Assembly: GCF_016583575.1 (NCBI RefSeq)
Contig: NZ_NRRG01000011.1
Coordinates: 124,001 to 188,000, forward strand
Origin: Thiocystis violacea
GTDB taxonomy: Bacteria; Pseudomonadota; Gammaproteobacteria; Chromatiales; Chromatiaceae
Reading direction: 5' to 3'
Length of the DNA stretch: 64,000 nt
Of the stretch, positions 26,979 to 36,275 are shown in pieces. A program made the translations under genes and the position numbers. The notes below the pieces were generated by a model, which saw only the letters and a program-made list of their open reading frames with translations, did not search any database and was not told the origin of the DNA. Numbering within the stretch: position 1 is the first letter of the stretch; each line of letters begins with the position of its first letter.

Positions 26979-28715
26979 TCAGGGCGTCCCGATGATCCGT
27001 AAATCGGGCCGAGTGTCGCGCGGTGCGTTCCGAGCCTGGGGCGCGAGGGTCTGGCGCGAGGCCTCGGCCTTCAGCGCCTTGGCCCGATACATGGCGGCAT
27101 CCGCCTCTTTGAGCAGCCCGATGGGATCGGTCTTGGCATGGATGCGAGCCACGCCCAGGCTGCAACCGACCCGCAGTTCCCGGCCCTGAACCAGCATCGG
27201 CCGCGCGATCGACTCGTGGATGCGCTGGACAAGCGCTTCGGGCTCGAAGCCGGGTTCGATCCCGTTGAGCAGGATCGCGAACTCATCCCCGCCGAGTCGG
27301 CCCAGGCTGTCATTCTCCCGGATCAGCCGGCGCAGACGCTCGGCAACGATCCGCAAGACGGCATCGCCCGCGTCGTGGCCGTAACGGTCGTTGATCGGCT
27401 TGAAACCATCCAGATCCAGATAGAGCAGGGCGCCATCGGTGGCCGGATGGTGCTCCCGATCGGACCCATGCCTGAGCAACTCCAGAAAGCGTCGGCGGTT
27501 GTTCAAGCCCGTCAGGGCGTCCGTATTGGCGAGGTTGGCCAGCTCCCGCTCCGATGCGCGACGGGCGAGGATCTCCCGTTGCAGGGCGGCGGCGGCTTCG
27601 TTGAAGTCGTGCGTCAAGGCGGCCAGCTCACCCCAGCCCTGCTCGGGGATACGGACCTGGTAATCGCCTTCGCGCAGCCGTCGTGTCGCCTCGCTCAGGG
27701 CCTGGATCGGCGCGGTGATGGCGCGGGCCATCGTAACCGCCATCATCAGCACCAGAAGCACGAGGCTCAGGGTGACATACAGCAACGGATCGAGACGCGG
27801 ACGCGCGATCTGGCCCATCTTGTCCAGGCTGGTGTAGACCAGCAGCCTGGCGCGGTCGAGCGCCAGCGTGCGTTCGGCATGGAGCAGTATCTCGTCTCGC
27901 GGGATTGGGAGCGCCGCGCCCTCTAGGCAGCCCCCCACGGCGGGGGTGCTGGAACGCAGCCAGTCATTCAAAGGGGTCGATCGGGCCGTCGCCGGATTCC
28001 AGATCCCCTCCCGCGCGTTCAAGGCCAGCAGCCCGGCGTCAGCGTCGCACAGCAGCAGTACGCTTTCGCCTCCTGGATAGGGATGGGGGAAATCCGCGAG
28101 CAGGGCCTGGATATCCTCCATTCCGACCAGCAGATGCAGGCTTCCGATGGTGGCCTCGTTCAAGCGCAGCGGTCCGGCGAGCCAAAGCTCCGGGTCCGGC
28201 CTGTCCAGGTGACGGAACCTCGGGGTCTCCAGGCCGAGGGATGGATTGACGGGCGGTTCGATCGCGTTCGCCGGGACGCCGTCGCGGGCGACGCCCGTGA
28301 GGGTCCGGCCGGATGGGTCGCGAATCCAGAGGCCGCGCGGACCCCGGATCGACTGGAGCGCGTCGTCCAGGATGCGTTCGATGAGCTTGAGGTGGGCGGG
28401 ATCGCCGTCGCGATTGTAGGCGTCCAAGCTCAGACGCATCTGGGTGCGACTGGCCACCAGCTCGACCAGATCATGCAGGCGTCGCCATTCCAGGTTGAGA
28501 CGTCGTTGCTGGGCATCGGCAATGAGACCCAGGGTGCTTTCCGCCAACACCAGGGTATCCGACCGGATCTGTCGATGTTCCACCCAGGACAAGGCGAGCA
28601 CGGGAATCAAGGCGACCGTCACCAAGGTCAGGAGCAGACGCTCACGTAATCCCAGGTGGCGCCAGAGCCGCGTAGGATTTCGGTCCTTCCTCTTCGCGGA
28701 ATCCGGGGCGGACAT
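26979..28715 (-). CDS. Membrane diguanylate cyclase (sensor-HAMP-GGDEF)
   Basis: 578 residues from the ATG at 28715, which has AGGAG seven bases upstream; a longer frame lacks such a site. Membrane helices near 27-44 and 330-352 enclose a periplasmic sensor, followed by a HAMP linker (ITAPIQALSEATRRLREGDY) and a GGDEF domain. The active site is an intact GGDEF (475-479), and an RxxD inhibitory site (REND) sits five residues before it, so synthesis of c-di-GMP with product inhibition is expected. The gene follows rnfE on the same strand after 112 bp and may be read through from the rnf operon, but a separate promoter is equally possible. The signal is unknown. Confidence 0.9.
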   Translation of the reverse strand: MSAPDSAKRKDRNPTRLWRHLGLRERLLLTLVTVALIPVLALSWVEHRQIRSDTLVLAESTLGLIADAQQRRLNLEWRRLHDLVELVASRTQMRLSLDAYNRDGDPAHLKLIERILDDALQSIRGPRGLWIRDPSGRTLTGVARDGVPANAIEPPVNPSLGLETPRFRHLDRPDPELWLAGPLRLNEATIGSLHLLVGMEDIQALLADFPHPYPGGESVLLLCDADAGLLALNAREGIWNPATARSTPLNDWLRSSTPAVGGCLEGAALPIPRDEILLHAERTLALDRARLLVYTSLDKMGQIARPRLDPLLYVTLSLVLLVLMMAVTMARAITAPIQALSEATRRLREGDYQVRIPEQGWGELAALTHDFNEAAAALQREILARRASERELANLANTDALTGLNNRRRFLELLRHGSDREHHPATDGALLYLDLDGFKPINDRYGHDAGDAVLRIVAERLRRLIRENDSLGRLGGDEFAILLNGIEPGFEPEALVQRIHESIARPMLVQGRELRVGCSLGVARIHAKTDPIGLLKEADAAMYRAKALKAEASRQTLAPQARNAPRDTRPDLRIIGTP

Positions 28716-28827
28716 CTTGGGGCTCCTGCGTCCTGCGTGCCTTGCGGCGACCTTCGGGCATTTCCGGTCGGACCCTTCGGTTAGCGGTCGACCTACCTTT
28801 GAGTCTAGATGATTGTCGGGCGGCTCA

Positions 28828-29532
28828 TCAGGCCGAGGAGGCCGTTGCCGGGACGATCGGACGAGCGGTCGCTTTCGCCGGGCCACGTCGTTCGACGCGG
28901 CGGTCGATCAGGTTCTTGAGGGCGATCATCAGTCCCAGTCCGATGAAGGCGCCCGGTGGCAGGATGGCGACCAGGGCGCCCTGGAAGTCGTCTCCCAGCC
29001 GAACCGTCAGTACCCGACCCCAATCGCCGAGCAGGAGATCGGCCTGGTAAAAGATGGTCCCCTGGGCGACCAATTCGCGCAGGGCGCCGAGCGTCGTCAG
29101 GACCAGCGTGGCGCCCAGGCCCACCGCCAGGCCATCGAGGAGCGCGCGGTCGACCCGGTTCTTCGAGGCGAAGGCCTCGGCGCGACCGATGATCATGCAG
29201 TTGACCACGATCAGCGAGATGAAGAGTCCCAGCACCAGGTACATCTCATAGAAGAAGGCCTGCATGATCAGCTCGACCAGGGTCACGAAGGAGGCGATCA
29301 CCAGCACGAAGACCGGGATGCGGATCTCGGGTCGCACCAGATGGCGCACCAGCGAGACCGTGCCGTTGGAACAGACGATGACCGCCGTGGTCGCCAGGCC
29401 CATGCCGAGCCCGTTGGTGGCCGAGGTGGTGGTGGCGAGCAGTGGGCAGAGCCCGAGCAGGGCCACGAGCGATTGGTTGTTTCTCCAGAGTCCGCCGCCG
29501 ATGATGTGGCCGTAGGACGGAGGGGCGGACAT
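28828..29532 (-). CDS. rnfE: Rnf complex subunit RnfE
   Basis: 234 residues. RnfE is an integral membrane subunit of the Rnf ion-translocating ferredoxin:NAD+ oxidoreductase. The sequence has the family features NQSLVALLGLCPLLATTT and the pseudo-symmetric membrane halves shared with RnfA, including VNCMIIGRAEAFAS, where the conserved Cys is one of the membrane iron-sulfur ligands. The start ATG (29532) shares one base with the rnfG stop, so translation is coupled. The C-terminus has a short basic cytoplasmic tail. It is the last rnf gene; no rnfH follows. Confidence 0.95.
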   Translation of the reverse strand: MSAPPSYGHIIGGGLWRNNQSLVALLGLCPLLATTTSATNGLGMGLATTAVIVCSNGTVSLVRHLVRPEIRIPVFVLVIASFVTLVELIMQAFFYEMYLVLGLFISLIVVNCMIIGRAEAFASKNRVDRALLDGLAVGLGATLVLTTLGALRELVAQGTIFYQADLLLGDWGRVLTVRLGDDFQGALVAILPPGAFIGLGLMIALKNLIDRRVERRGPAKATARPIVPATASSA

Positions 29533-30179
29533 CAGCTTTTCTCCCGTTCGGCCGGCACGGCGGGTTCGACCGGCCTGAAGAGCCGATCGCCCTGTTGATC
29601 GACATAGAGCAGCGCGTTCTTGACCGCGTTGACGATCGAGCGGGGCGTGATGGTGGCGCCCGTGAACTGGTCGAACTCCCCGCCGTCGCGCTTGACGCCC
29701 CATTTGTCGAGCGGCGGATCGGTCAGCGACTTGCCCGTGAACGCCAGAATCCAGTCCGACTTGGCCTCCTCGATCTTGTCGCCAAGCCCAGGGGTCTCAT
29801 GGTGCGAGACGACCCGCACGCCGCCCAGTGTGCCGTCGTGCAGCACCGAGATCAGGAGCTTGATGGGACCGGCGTAGCCATCCGGGACCACGGGCTCCAG
29901 AACCAGGGCCACCGGATCCTCGCCCTTGCGCGCCCGGTAGACCTGTGTGGTCTCCGTGCCCAACAGATCCCGCGCCGCGACCTGGATGTGGTCACGGAGC
30001 GGGTCGTTGTCCGCCCGTCCGGCCGGAAGGATGGTTTCGAGCTTGCGCTTCATGGCCTGGTACTGATTGTCCGCGATGCGCCCGTCCACCGCCTCGTGGG
30101 TGACGGCGACCAGCGAGACGCCGCTGATCGCGAAGGTGCCGAGCACGAAGCCGGCGAGCAGAATGGATCGAGTCTTCAT
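29532..30179 (-). CDS. rnfG: Rnf complex subunit RnfG (covalent FMN)
   Basis: 215 residues from the ATG at 30179, which overlaps the rnfD stop (ATGA). One N-terminal membrane helix (about 5-27) anchors a periplasmic FMN-binding domain. The flavin is attached through a phosphoester to the Thr of the family motif S/TGAT, seen here as FTGATITPRS. The upstream HHETPGLGDKIEE is the other family signature. A longer frame that starts far upstream lies over rnfD and is not used. Confidence 0.95.
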   Translation of the reverse strand: MKTRSILLAGFVLGTFAISGVSLVAVTHEAVDGRIADNQYQAMKRKLETILPAGRADNDPLRDHIQVAARDLLGTETTQVYRARKGEDPVALVLEPVVPDGYAGPIKLLISVLHDGTLGGVRVVSHHETPGLGDKIEEAKSDWILAFTGKSLTDPPLDKWGVKRDGGEFDQFTGATITPRSIVNAVKNALLYVDQQGDRLFRPVEPAVPAEREKS

Positions 30180-31216
30180 CCGGGTTTTTCGCCATGTCCA
30201 AAGACGCGTGGTTGGGTGTAGTAGTCGATCGTGGGCGCCGCGATGTTCATCAGCAAGACCGCGAAGGCCACCGCGTCCGGATAGCCGCCCCAGGAACGGA
30301 TGACATAGACGGTCACGCCGATGCTGGCCCCGAAGATGAGTTGCCCCTGCTTGGTGGTGCAGGCGGTCACCGGGTCGGTGGCGATGAAGAAAGCCCCGAG
30401 GATGGCCGCGCCGCTGAACAGATGGAAGGCCGGGAAGGGATGGGTCTGGGGATCGATGATCCAGAAGACGCCCGCGCCGATCAGCAGCCCGAGCAGCATG
30501 GAGATCGGGATATGCCAACCGATGACTCGCCGCCACAGCAGGTAGAGGCCGCCGAGCAGGAACCCGCCGGCGACCCATTCCCAGCCACGCCCGCCGAGTT
30601 CGCCCCAGACCGGGCCTTGACGGATCTGCTCGATGGTCAGGCCAAGATCCAGCTTGCCGCGCATCTCGTCCAGCGGGGTCGCCGAGGAGATGGCGTCCCA
30701 CTCCAGGCCGGTCGGGAGTCCGCCGGTCAGGATCAGCCGCAGGGATTCCATGAAGGAAAAGCTGTGCTCGGCCAGCATGCTGGGCGCGAGCCAGGTGGTC
30801 ATGGCGACCGGATAGGAGATCAGCAGGAAAACATAGGCCGCCATCGCCGGATTGAATGGGTTGTAGCCCATGCCGCCATAGAGTTGCTTGACCAGAACGA
30901 TGGCGAACAGCATCCCGATCAGGGTCAGCCACCAGGGCAGCGTCGGCGGGACCGAGATGGCGAAGAGCACGGCGGTCACCACCGCGCTCAGATCACCGAT
31001 CGCGATCCAGGGCGAGCGTCCGCGCGCCAGCATCACGGCGGCCTCGGCCAGCACGGCGAAGGTCACGGCCAGCGTGATGTTGACCAGCAGACCCCAGCCG
31101 AAAAACCAGGTCATGGCCGCGATTCCGGGGATCAGCGCCAGAAGAACCTCGAACATGATCCGGTCGACCCGGTTCAGGCGCGGCACATGGGGAGAGGAGA
31201 CGAGGGCGGTCTTCAT
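30176..31216 (-). CDS. rnfD: Rnf complex subunit RnfD
   Basis: 346 residues with eight or more membrane helices, related to NqrB. The sequence carries NPFNPAMAAYVF early and, near the C-terminus, the FMN-attachment-type segment AFFIATDPVTACTTKQGQ, where the Thr of the D-P-V-T stretch is near the flavin-binding position of the family. It forms part of the ion pathway. The start ATG (31216) lies 12 bases after the rnfC stop, directly beyond the heptamer repeat, and the stop overlaps rnfG. Confidence 0.95.
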   Translation of the reverse strand: MKTALVSSPHVPRLNRVDRIMFEVLLALIPGIAAMTWFFGWGLLVNITLAVTFAVLAEAAVMLARGRSPWIAIGDLSAVVTAVLFAISVPPTLPWWLTLIGMLFAIVLVKQLYGGMGYNPFNPAMAAYVFLLISYPVAMTTWLAPSMLAEHSFSFMESLRLILTGGLPTGLEWDAISSATPLDEMRGKLDLGLTIEQIRQGPVWGELGGRGWEWVAGGFLLGGLYLLWRRVIGWHIPISMLLGLLIGAGVFWIIDPQTHPFPAFHLFSGAAILGAFFIATDPVTACTTKQGQLIFGASIGVTVYVIRSWGGYPDAVAFAVLLMNIAAPTIDYYTQPRVFGHGEKPG

Positions 31217-31223
31217 CGAAGAA

Positions 31224-31250
31224 GTTGTCAGTTGTCAGTTGTCAGTTGTC
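31224..31250. repeat. Heptanucleotide tandem repeat at the rnfC end
   Basis: On the plus strand GTTGTCA is repeated three times and followed by a partial GTTGTC (27 bp). On the coding (minus) strand it supplies the last six rnfC codons and the stop. The same heptamer occurs three times at 54554-54574. Confidence 0.9.
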
Positions 31251-32826
31251 GGGGCGGTGTGACGGCCTTTTTGGCGGCGGCGCGCCGACGGGCGGCTTCG
31301 ATCAGGGCCTTTTTCGGATCCTCTCCCTCCGGATCGGCGGCCTTCGGGGTTTCCAGCGCCTCTTTCTGCTTGCGTAGTCTGGCCTGGCGTTCCTGCTCCT
31401 GGCGTTCCAGTCTGGCCTGCTTCGCGGCATGGCGCGCGCGCGCCAGTTCGGACTTGCGCCGGTCCTTTTCGCGCGCCCAGATCTCGGTCTTGGCGTAGCG
31501 GTAATACTGCACCAGTGGGATATGGCTCGGGCAGACCTGGGCGCAGCAACCGCACTCGATGCAGTCGAAGAGGTTGTAGTCCTGAATCCGGTCCAGATCC
31601 TTGCTGCGGGCGTACCAATACATCTGTTGGGGCAGGAGCTTGGCCGGGCAGACCTCGGCGCAGCGACCGCAGCGGATGCAGGCGAGCGCGGGCTCGGGAC
31701 TGGGGGATTCCTCGGGCGTCAGCGCCAGCAGGCAATTGGTCGCCTTGGTGATGGGAACCTCCGCGCTCCTCAGCTCGAAGCCCATCATGGGACCGCCGCA
31801 GACCAGTTTGCGGGGCGTCTCGCGGTAACCGCCGCAATGGGAGATCAGATGTTCGGCCGGCGTGCCGACCGGAACCTCCACATTGCTCGGCCGGGCGATG
31901 GAGCGCCCGCTGACCGTCACGACCCGTGAGATCAGCGGTCGCCCCAGGAGCACGGCGTCCGCGACCGCCGCCGCCGTGCCTACGTTCTGACAGACGATAC
32001 CGATCTGGGCCGGTATGCCACTGGTCGGAACCTCCTTGCCGGTCAGGATGCGAATGAGCTGCTTCTCGCCACCACTTGGATAGAGGGTCGGGATGGGCAG
32101 GATCTCGGTGTAGTCGTGCATGTCCGTCTCGGCCAGGGCGAGGCGCATCGCTTCGATCGCCTCGGGCTTGTTGTCCTCGATACCGATCATCACCGCCCGC
32201 ACGCCGAGCAGGTGATGCATGATCCGCACGCCCTCCAGGACATGTCCGGCGCGCTCGCGCATCAGGCGGTCGTCGCAACTGATGTAGGGTTCGCATTCGG
32301 CGCCGTTGATGACCAGGGTCTGGATTTTACGATCGGTCCCAGGCGTCAGCTTGACATTGGTCGGAAAGGAGGCGCCGCCCATGCCGACCACGCCGGCCCA
32401 GAGGATGCGCTCGCGGATCAGGGCCGCGTCCAACTGGGGGTAGTCGGTCAGCGGCGGCGGCAGTTCGGCCCAGGTATCCTCGCCGTCGGTTGCGATGACC
32501 GCGCACAGGGCCGCGAGTCCCGACGGATGGGGCACCGGATGCTCCTCGATCGCGATCAGACGGCCCGAGCTTGGGGCATGCACCGGGGCGCTGATGAAGC
32601 CGCTCGGTTCCGCGATCATCTGTCCCTTGAGAACCCGGGCGCCCAGCTCGATCAGCGGTCGGGCCGGCGCGCCGATGTGTTGCTGCAAGGGCACGTATAG
32701 CCGCTGGGCCAAGGGTGGGGATTCGATCGCCTGGGTGTTGGACAGGGATTTTTCGTCCGGAACATGAATGCCGCCGTGGAAGGTCCAGAGCCGGCGTTTG
32801 GAGGTCAGCTTGAGGGCGATGGCCAT
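31228..32826 (-). CDS. rnfC: Rnf complex subunit RnfC
   Basis: 532 residues. RnfC is the cytoplasmic NADH- and FMN-binding subunit that also carries two [4Fe-4S] clusters. Motifs seen: the N-terminal WTFHGGIHVPD, the nucleotide-binding GMGGASFPTNVK, NGAECEPYI, and two ferredoxin motifs CIRCGRCAEVCP and CIECGCCAQVCP. A charged helical tail rich in Arg, Lys and Ala follows, as in gammaproteobacterial RnfC. The last residues QLTTDN and the stop are encoded by the heptamer repeat, so a gain or loss of one unit would change the C-terminus. The start is 13 bases after the rnfB stop. Confidence 0.96.
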   Translation of the reverse strand: MAIALKLTSKRRLWTFHGGIHVPDEKSLSNTQAIESPPLAQRLYVPLQQHIGAPARPLIELGARVLKGQMIAEPSGFISAPVHAPSSGRLIAIEEHPVPHPSGLAALCAVIATDGEDTWAELPPPLTDYPQLDAALIRERILWAGVVGMGGASFPTNVKLTPGTDRKIQTLVINGAECEPYISCDDRLMRERAGHVLEGVRIMHHLLGVRAVMIGIEDNKPEAIEAMRLALAETDMHDYTEILPIPTLYPSGGEKQLIRILTGKEVPTSGIPAQIGIVCQNVGTAAAVADAVLLGRPLISRVVTVSGRSIARPSNVEVPVGTPAEHLISHCGGYRETPRKLVCGGPMMGFELRSAEVPITKATNCLLALTPEESPSPEPALACIRCGRCAEVCPAKLLPQQMYWYARSKDLDRIQDYNLFDCIECGCCAQVCPSHIPLVQYYRYAKTEIWAREKDRRKSELARARHAAKQARLERQEQERQARLRKQKEALETPKAADPEGEDPKKALIEAARRRAAAKKAVTPPRQLTTDN

Positions 32827-32839
32827 GCTTGATGCTCCC

Positions 32840-33409
32840 TCAGGCCGCGTCCCGGACGGGGACGGGCGAGGCGGTGTCCGAGGGTTGTTTGCCGGGATAG
32901 GGCCAGCGCCAGCGGGGGATGTCCTCGGTCAGTGGGCGCATGCGGATGCATTGGACCGGGCAGGGGGGCAGGCACAGCTCGCAACCCGTGCACTCATCGA
33001 TCAGCACGCCGTGCAGTTGCTTGGCCGCGCCGATGATGGCATCCACCGGGCACGCCTGGAGACAGAGGGTGCAGCCGATGCAGAGGGTCGGGTCGATCAT
33101 CGCGACCGATGGAACCTTCTCCTTGACCTCCATGGCGACCGGCTCGCGCCCGAGCAGATCCGAGAGCGCGAGCACCAGGGCCTCGCCGCCTGGGAGACAT
33201 TTATTGACGTCGTCCTCGCCCTTGGCGAGCGCCTCGGCATAGGGCCGGCACCCCGGATGCCCGCACTGACCGCACTGGGTCTGAGGCAGGAGGCTGTCGA
33301 TCTGATCCGCGATGGGGTCGCCCTCGACCCGAAAACGGATCGCCGAATAGCCGAGCAGCAGCCCGAAGAAGGCGGCGAGCGCGGCGATGGCCAGGATGGC
33401 GGCTAGCAT
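32840..33409 (-). CDS. rnfB: Rnf complex subunit RnfB
   Basis: 189 residues. A single N-terminal membrane helix is followed by a four-cysteine [4Fe-4S] domain ([15 protein letters not shown] plus a later Cys in NKCLPGG) and two ferredoxin-type [4Fe-4S] motifs ([12 protein letters not shown] and [12 protein letters not shown]). RnfB accepts or gives electrons to soluble ferredoxin. It lies 13 bases downstream of rnfA and 13 bases upstream of rnfC, in the standard gene order. Confidence 0.96.
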   Translation of the reverse strand: MLAAILAIAALAAFFGLLLGYSAIRFRVEGDPIADQIDSLLPQTQCGQCGHPGCRPYAEALAKGEDDVNKCLPGGEALVLALSDLLGREPVAMEVKEKVPSVAMIDPTLCIGCTLCLQACPVDAIIGAAKQLHGVLIDECTGCELCLPPCPVQCIRMRPLTEDIPRWRWPYPGKQPSDTASPVPVRDAA

Positions 33410-33422
33410 GACGGGGACGGCC

Positions 33423-34004
33423 TCAATTGGCGACCAGGCCGGCGAAGCCCATGAAGGCCAGCGACATGAGTCCGGCGGTGATCAGGGCGATGGCGCTGCC
33501 CTGAAAGGGCTCGGGCACGTCGGCGACCGCGACCCGTTCGCGGATGGCGGCGAACAGCGCCAGCACCAGCGAGAAACCGAGCGCCGCACCGAAGCCATAG
33601 AGCGCCGATTCCACCAGGGTATGCGCCGCCTGCTGATTCAGCAGGGCGACCCCGAGCACGGCGCAGTTGGTCGTGATGAGCGGCAGGAAGATGCCGAGCA
33701 ATTGATAGAGCATGGGGCTGGTCTTGCGCATCACCGTCTCGGTGAACTGGACCACGGCGGCGATCACCAGTATGAAGGCGATGGTGCGCAGATAGCCGAT
33801 GTCGAGCGGCTCCAGCACGTACTCGTTGACGACCCAGGTGATGACGGATGACAGGGTCATCACGAAGGTCGTCGCCAACCCCATTCCGGTCGCGGTCTCC
33901 AGCTTCTTGGAAACGCCCATGAAAGGGCAGAGTCCGAGGAACTTGACGAGCACGAAATTGTTGACCAGCACGGTGCCGACCAATATGAGTGCGTATTCAG
34001 TCAT
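33423..34004 (-). CDS. rnfA: Rnf complex subunit RnfA
   Basis: 193 residues with six membrane helices from the ATG at 34004. The opening [20 protein letters not shown] and [13 protein letters not shown] are the family signature; the Cys in LGLCPF and the one in ITTNCAVLG are the predicted ligands of the membrane [2Fe-2S] cluster formed with RnfE. It is the first gene of rnfABCDGE. In phototrophs the Rnf complex drives electrons from NADH to ferredoxin for nitrogenase, or the reverse; which direction applies here cannot be read from the sequence. No nif genes are in view. Confidence 0.96.
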   Translation of the reverse strand: MTEYALILVGTVLVNNFVLVKFLGLCPFMGVSKKLETATGMGLATTFVMTLSSVITWVVNEYVLEPLDIGYLRTIAFILVIAAVVQFTETVMRKTSPMLYQLLGIFLPLITTNCAVLGVALLNQQAAHTLVESALYGFGAALGFSLVLALFAAIRERVAVADVPEPFQGSAIALITAGLMSLAFMGFAGLVAN

Positions 34005-34732
34005 GCGAGCACGGAGTCGGGGGAAGCAAGGGCCGGGTGATCCGGGAGTCGATTGGCGGCGAGCGAGGCTCGTCTTGACCCGAACGCGCAAGAATACGCC
34101 GCGCGTTCGAGCGCTACAACCGAGATTCGCTAGGGTTATCCCGGATTGGGCGGCCCGGCGGATCGCTGGTCATCCCGCTTGATCCTAGTCTCCGACCTCG
34201 GAGTTACAGGCCCGGACGAAGGTCGATCGCATCGAGACGTGTGCGGCTCTGGCTGGAGACGATATCGGGAAGGCGTACTCGTAAAGGCTGGTTTTGGGCG
34301 TCGTCCGCGGGGAGGGCGAACCGTGTGCTCGTCCCGCTGTCTACATCAAGGCTAGCGGGTCGCCATCGCGCCCTGAGCGCCAATCGGCGCAGGGGATGCT
34401 TGTCGATATTTTGCACAGGTTTTCTGTCTGGCCTTTTCCTTAGAGTCCAGACCTTCGATCCTCGCGCCAGGCCCCGTGACGACTTGCATTCATGTCTTCT
34501 AATAAAATGATATGAAAAGCAAAAACATCCTCGATCAGCTTGAACGATGATTGTCATCGAAACATACGATCTGTTTTCCGACACACGGCATCTTGTGTGA
34601 ACCTGAACAAACGCCTAGAGTTTGAAGCAACACGAAGCGGGTCAGAATAAAAAAACCCTGCCGTGAGTACTGGGAAAATCCAGACTTCAATGCTAGGATA
34701 ATTTTGAACCCAACTGACTCAGGTATCGCACC
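34005..34732. other. Long non-coding region between rnfA and rpoH
   Basis: A 728-bp gap with no credible gene. It should hold the rnf promoter (minus) and the rpoH promoter (plus). The part from about 34490 to 34720 is visibly richer in A and T than its surroundings. A possible rpoH promoter is TTGAAG (34622-34627), 16-base spacer, AGAATA (34644-34649), about 85 bases before the ATG. I see no strong terminator or repeat. Confidence 0.4.
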
Positions 34733-35572
34733 ATGGCCAAAGACTACTCAATGATGCCGACGGGCACGATCGAGGCGTATATCAGCAGTGCCTACCAGAT
34801 TCCGGTGCTGACGCCAGAGGAAGAAAAGTCCCTCGCGGTTCGGCTGCGCGACCATGACGATATGGAGGCCGCGAGACGGCTGATCACATCCCATCTGCGC
34901 TTCGTGATCCGGATCGCCCGCGGCTATCTGGGCTATGGGTTGCCCCTGCCGGATCTCATCCAGGAAGGCTCGGTCGGCTTGATGAAGGCGGTGCGCCGCT
35001 TCGAGCCGGACATGGGTGTGCGCTTGGTGTCCTTCGCCGTGCACTGGATTCGCGCCGAGATCCACGAATACATTCTGCGCAATTGGCGGATCGTCAAGGT
35101 CGCGACCACCAAGGCACAGCGTAAACTCTTCTTCAATCTGCGCAGCGCCAAGAAGCGGCTCGGCTGGCTCACGAAGCAAGAGGTCGACGACGTGGCGGCC
35201 GACCTCGGCGTCAAGCCCGAAGTCGTGCTGCAGATGGAGTCGCGGCTCGCGAACCAGGATCTCTCCTTCGATGGTCTTGAGGACGACGACGACGACGCGC
35301 CGTCCGCGCCGTCCACCTATCTGCCGGATATCCGCATGGAGCCGGCGCGTCTGCTGGAGCGCGAGGACAGCGAGCGGAAGCAGCGCGAAAGGCTTTACGC
35401 GGCACTCTCGGGTCTTGACGAGCGCAGCAAGACGATTCTTCACGAGCGCTGGCTCTCCGAGAAGAAGCAGACGCTGCATGAATTGGCCGAGCAATTCGGT
35501 GTATCGGCCGAGCGGATCCGGCAAATCGAAAAGAACGCCATGAAGAAGATGCGGCTTCAGCTCGAGGTTTAG
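34733..35572 (+). CDS. rpoH: Heat-shock sigma factor sigma-32
   Basis: 279 residues. Region 2 has [24 protein letters not shown] and [27 protein letters not shown]. The RpoH box QRKLFFNLR (129-137), specific to sigma-32, follows, and region 4 has the helix-turn-helix [19 protein letters not shown]. The product directs RNA polymerase to heat-shock promoters. An acidic [11 protein letters not shown] linker after region 3 is longer than usual. The gene stands alone, followed by a strong hairpin. Confidence 0.96.
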   Translation: MAKDYSMMPTGTIEAYISSAYQIPVLTPEEEKSLAVRLRDHDDMEAARRLITSHLRFVIRIARGYLGYGLPLPDLIQEGSVGLMKAVRRFEPDMGVRLVSFAVHWIRAEIHEYILRNWRIVKVATTKAQRKLFFNLRSAKKRLGWLTKQEVDDVAADLGVKPEVVLQMESRLANQDLSFDGLEDDDDDAPSAPSTYLPDIRMEPARLLEREDSERKQRERLYAALSGLDERSKTILHERWLSEKKQTLHELAEQFGVSAERIRQIEKNAMKKMRLQLEV

Positions 35573-35605
35573 CAAGGCCCCTGTCGATCGACGACAGGAT
35601 AGAGT

Positions 35606-35636
35606 GCACAAGGCCCGCCCATGGCGGGCCTTGTGC
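35606..35636 (+). terminator. Strong hairpin after rpoH
   Basis: Perfect 14-bp stem GCACAAGGCCCGCC / GGCGGGCCTTGTGC with a 3-base loop, 34 bases after the rpoH stop. No T-run follows, but the stem is strong enough to be a terminator. It may also serve the convergent minus-strand gene that ends at 35764. Confidence 0.7.
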
Positions 35637-35763
35637 GTTGCGGCGATCCTGGTCGAGGCCGGCGCCGACCGGGGTGCCGATTTCTTCCGCGTCCGACTTG
35701 ACTCGGCCATGCCGAGATCCAGCCTATTGACGGTCCAGACTCCTTCTCCATGCCGATGAGGCT

Positions 35764-36267
35764 TCAGGGCAACGCCCGGATGGCTTCGATGGCCTCTTCG
35801 TAGCGACTTTTGAGCTGTTCCGGCAGATCCGAGTTCTTCGCTCCGGGGCAGCCGCCGGCCGCTTGCAGCGTCTCCACGAAATCCTGTTCGAGCCGCTGCT
35901 GGACGCGGCGATAGCTCTGTTCCGGGAAAAAATCGTCCTGGACGGATAGAACCGTCGTGCGCAGTTTGCCGACGATGAGTTTGTTGAGGTTGTCGACTCG
36001 ACGCCCCGAGACGTCCCCGCGGCAGCGGGCGTGATAGAAATCCAGCGCGACCGCGGCCTCGACGGCCTCGACCAGTAGCATCCGGGTCGGCTCGTCCAGA
36101 TCGGGCCGCGCCAGTACGGGCGCGCCGAGAAGCCCGCCGATCAGAATGGCTCCTAGGATCGCCTGGATCGGCCGACGTGGGATCCGGGGCCTGGCCCGGA
36201 GCCGAATGATGGCGGTAAGCGGGGCGGGTGTCGTTCGCGGTGTTCTGGATGTGGCCTTGACTCGCAC
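35764..36267 (-). CDS. Secreted helical protein of unknown function
   Basis: 167 residues from a GTG at 36267 that has GAGG six bases upstream; a TTG at 36279 overlapping the SDR stop is the alternative. A long basic N-terminus leads to a hydrophobic stretch (AILGAILIGGLLG) with a signal-peptidase-like site at VLA. The mature part is mostly helical, has two cysteines (one in FYHARCRG and one in AAGGCPG) and no motif I recognise. The cysteines could form a periplasmic disulfide. It follows the SDR gene by eight bases and is probably in its operon. Confidence 0.6.
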   Translation of the reverse strand: MRVKATSRTPRTTPAPLTAIIRLRARPRIPRRPIQAILGAILIGGLLGAPVLARPDLDEPTRMLLVEAVEAAVALDFYHARCRGDVSGRRVDNLNKLIVGKLRTTVLSVQDDFFPEQSYRRVQQRLEQDFVETLQAAGGCPGAKNSDLPEQLKSRYEEAIEAIRALP

Positions 36268-36275
36268 GATGATCC

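Noticed and set aside
34204..34584. 126-residue minus-strand open frame between rnfA and rpoH
   Set aside because: No ribosome-binding site or motif; composition looks non-coding.
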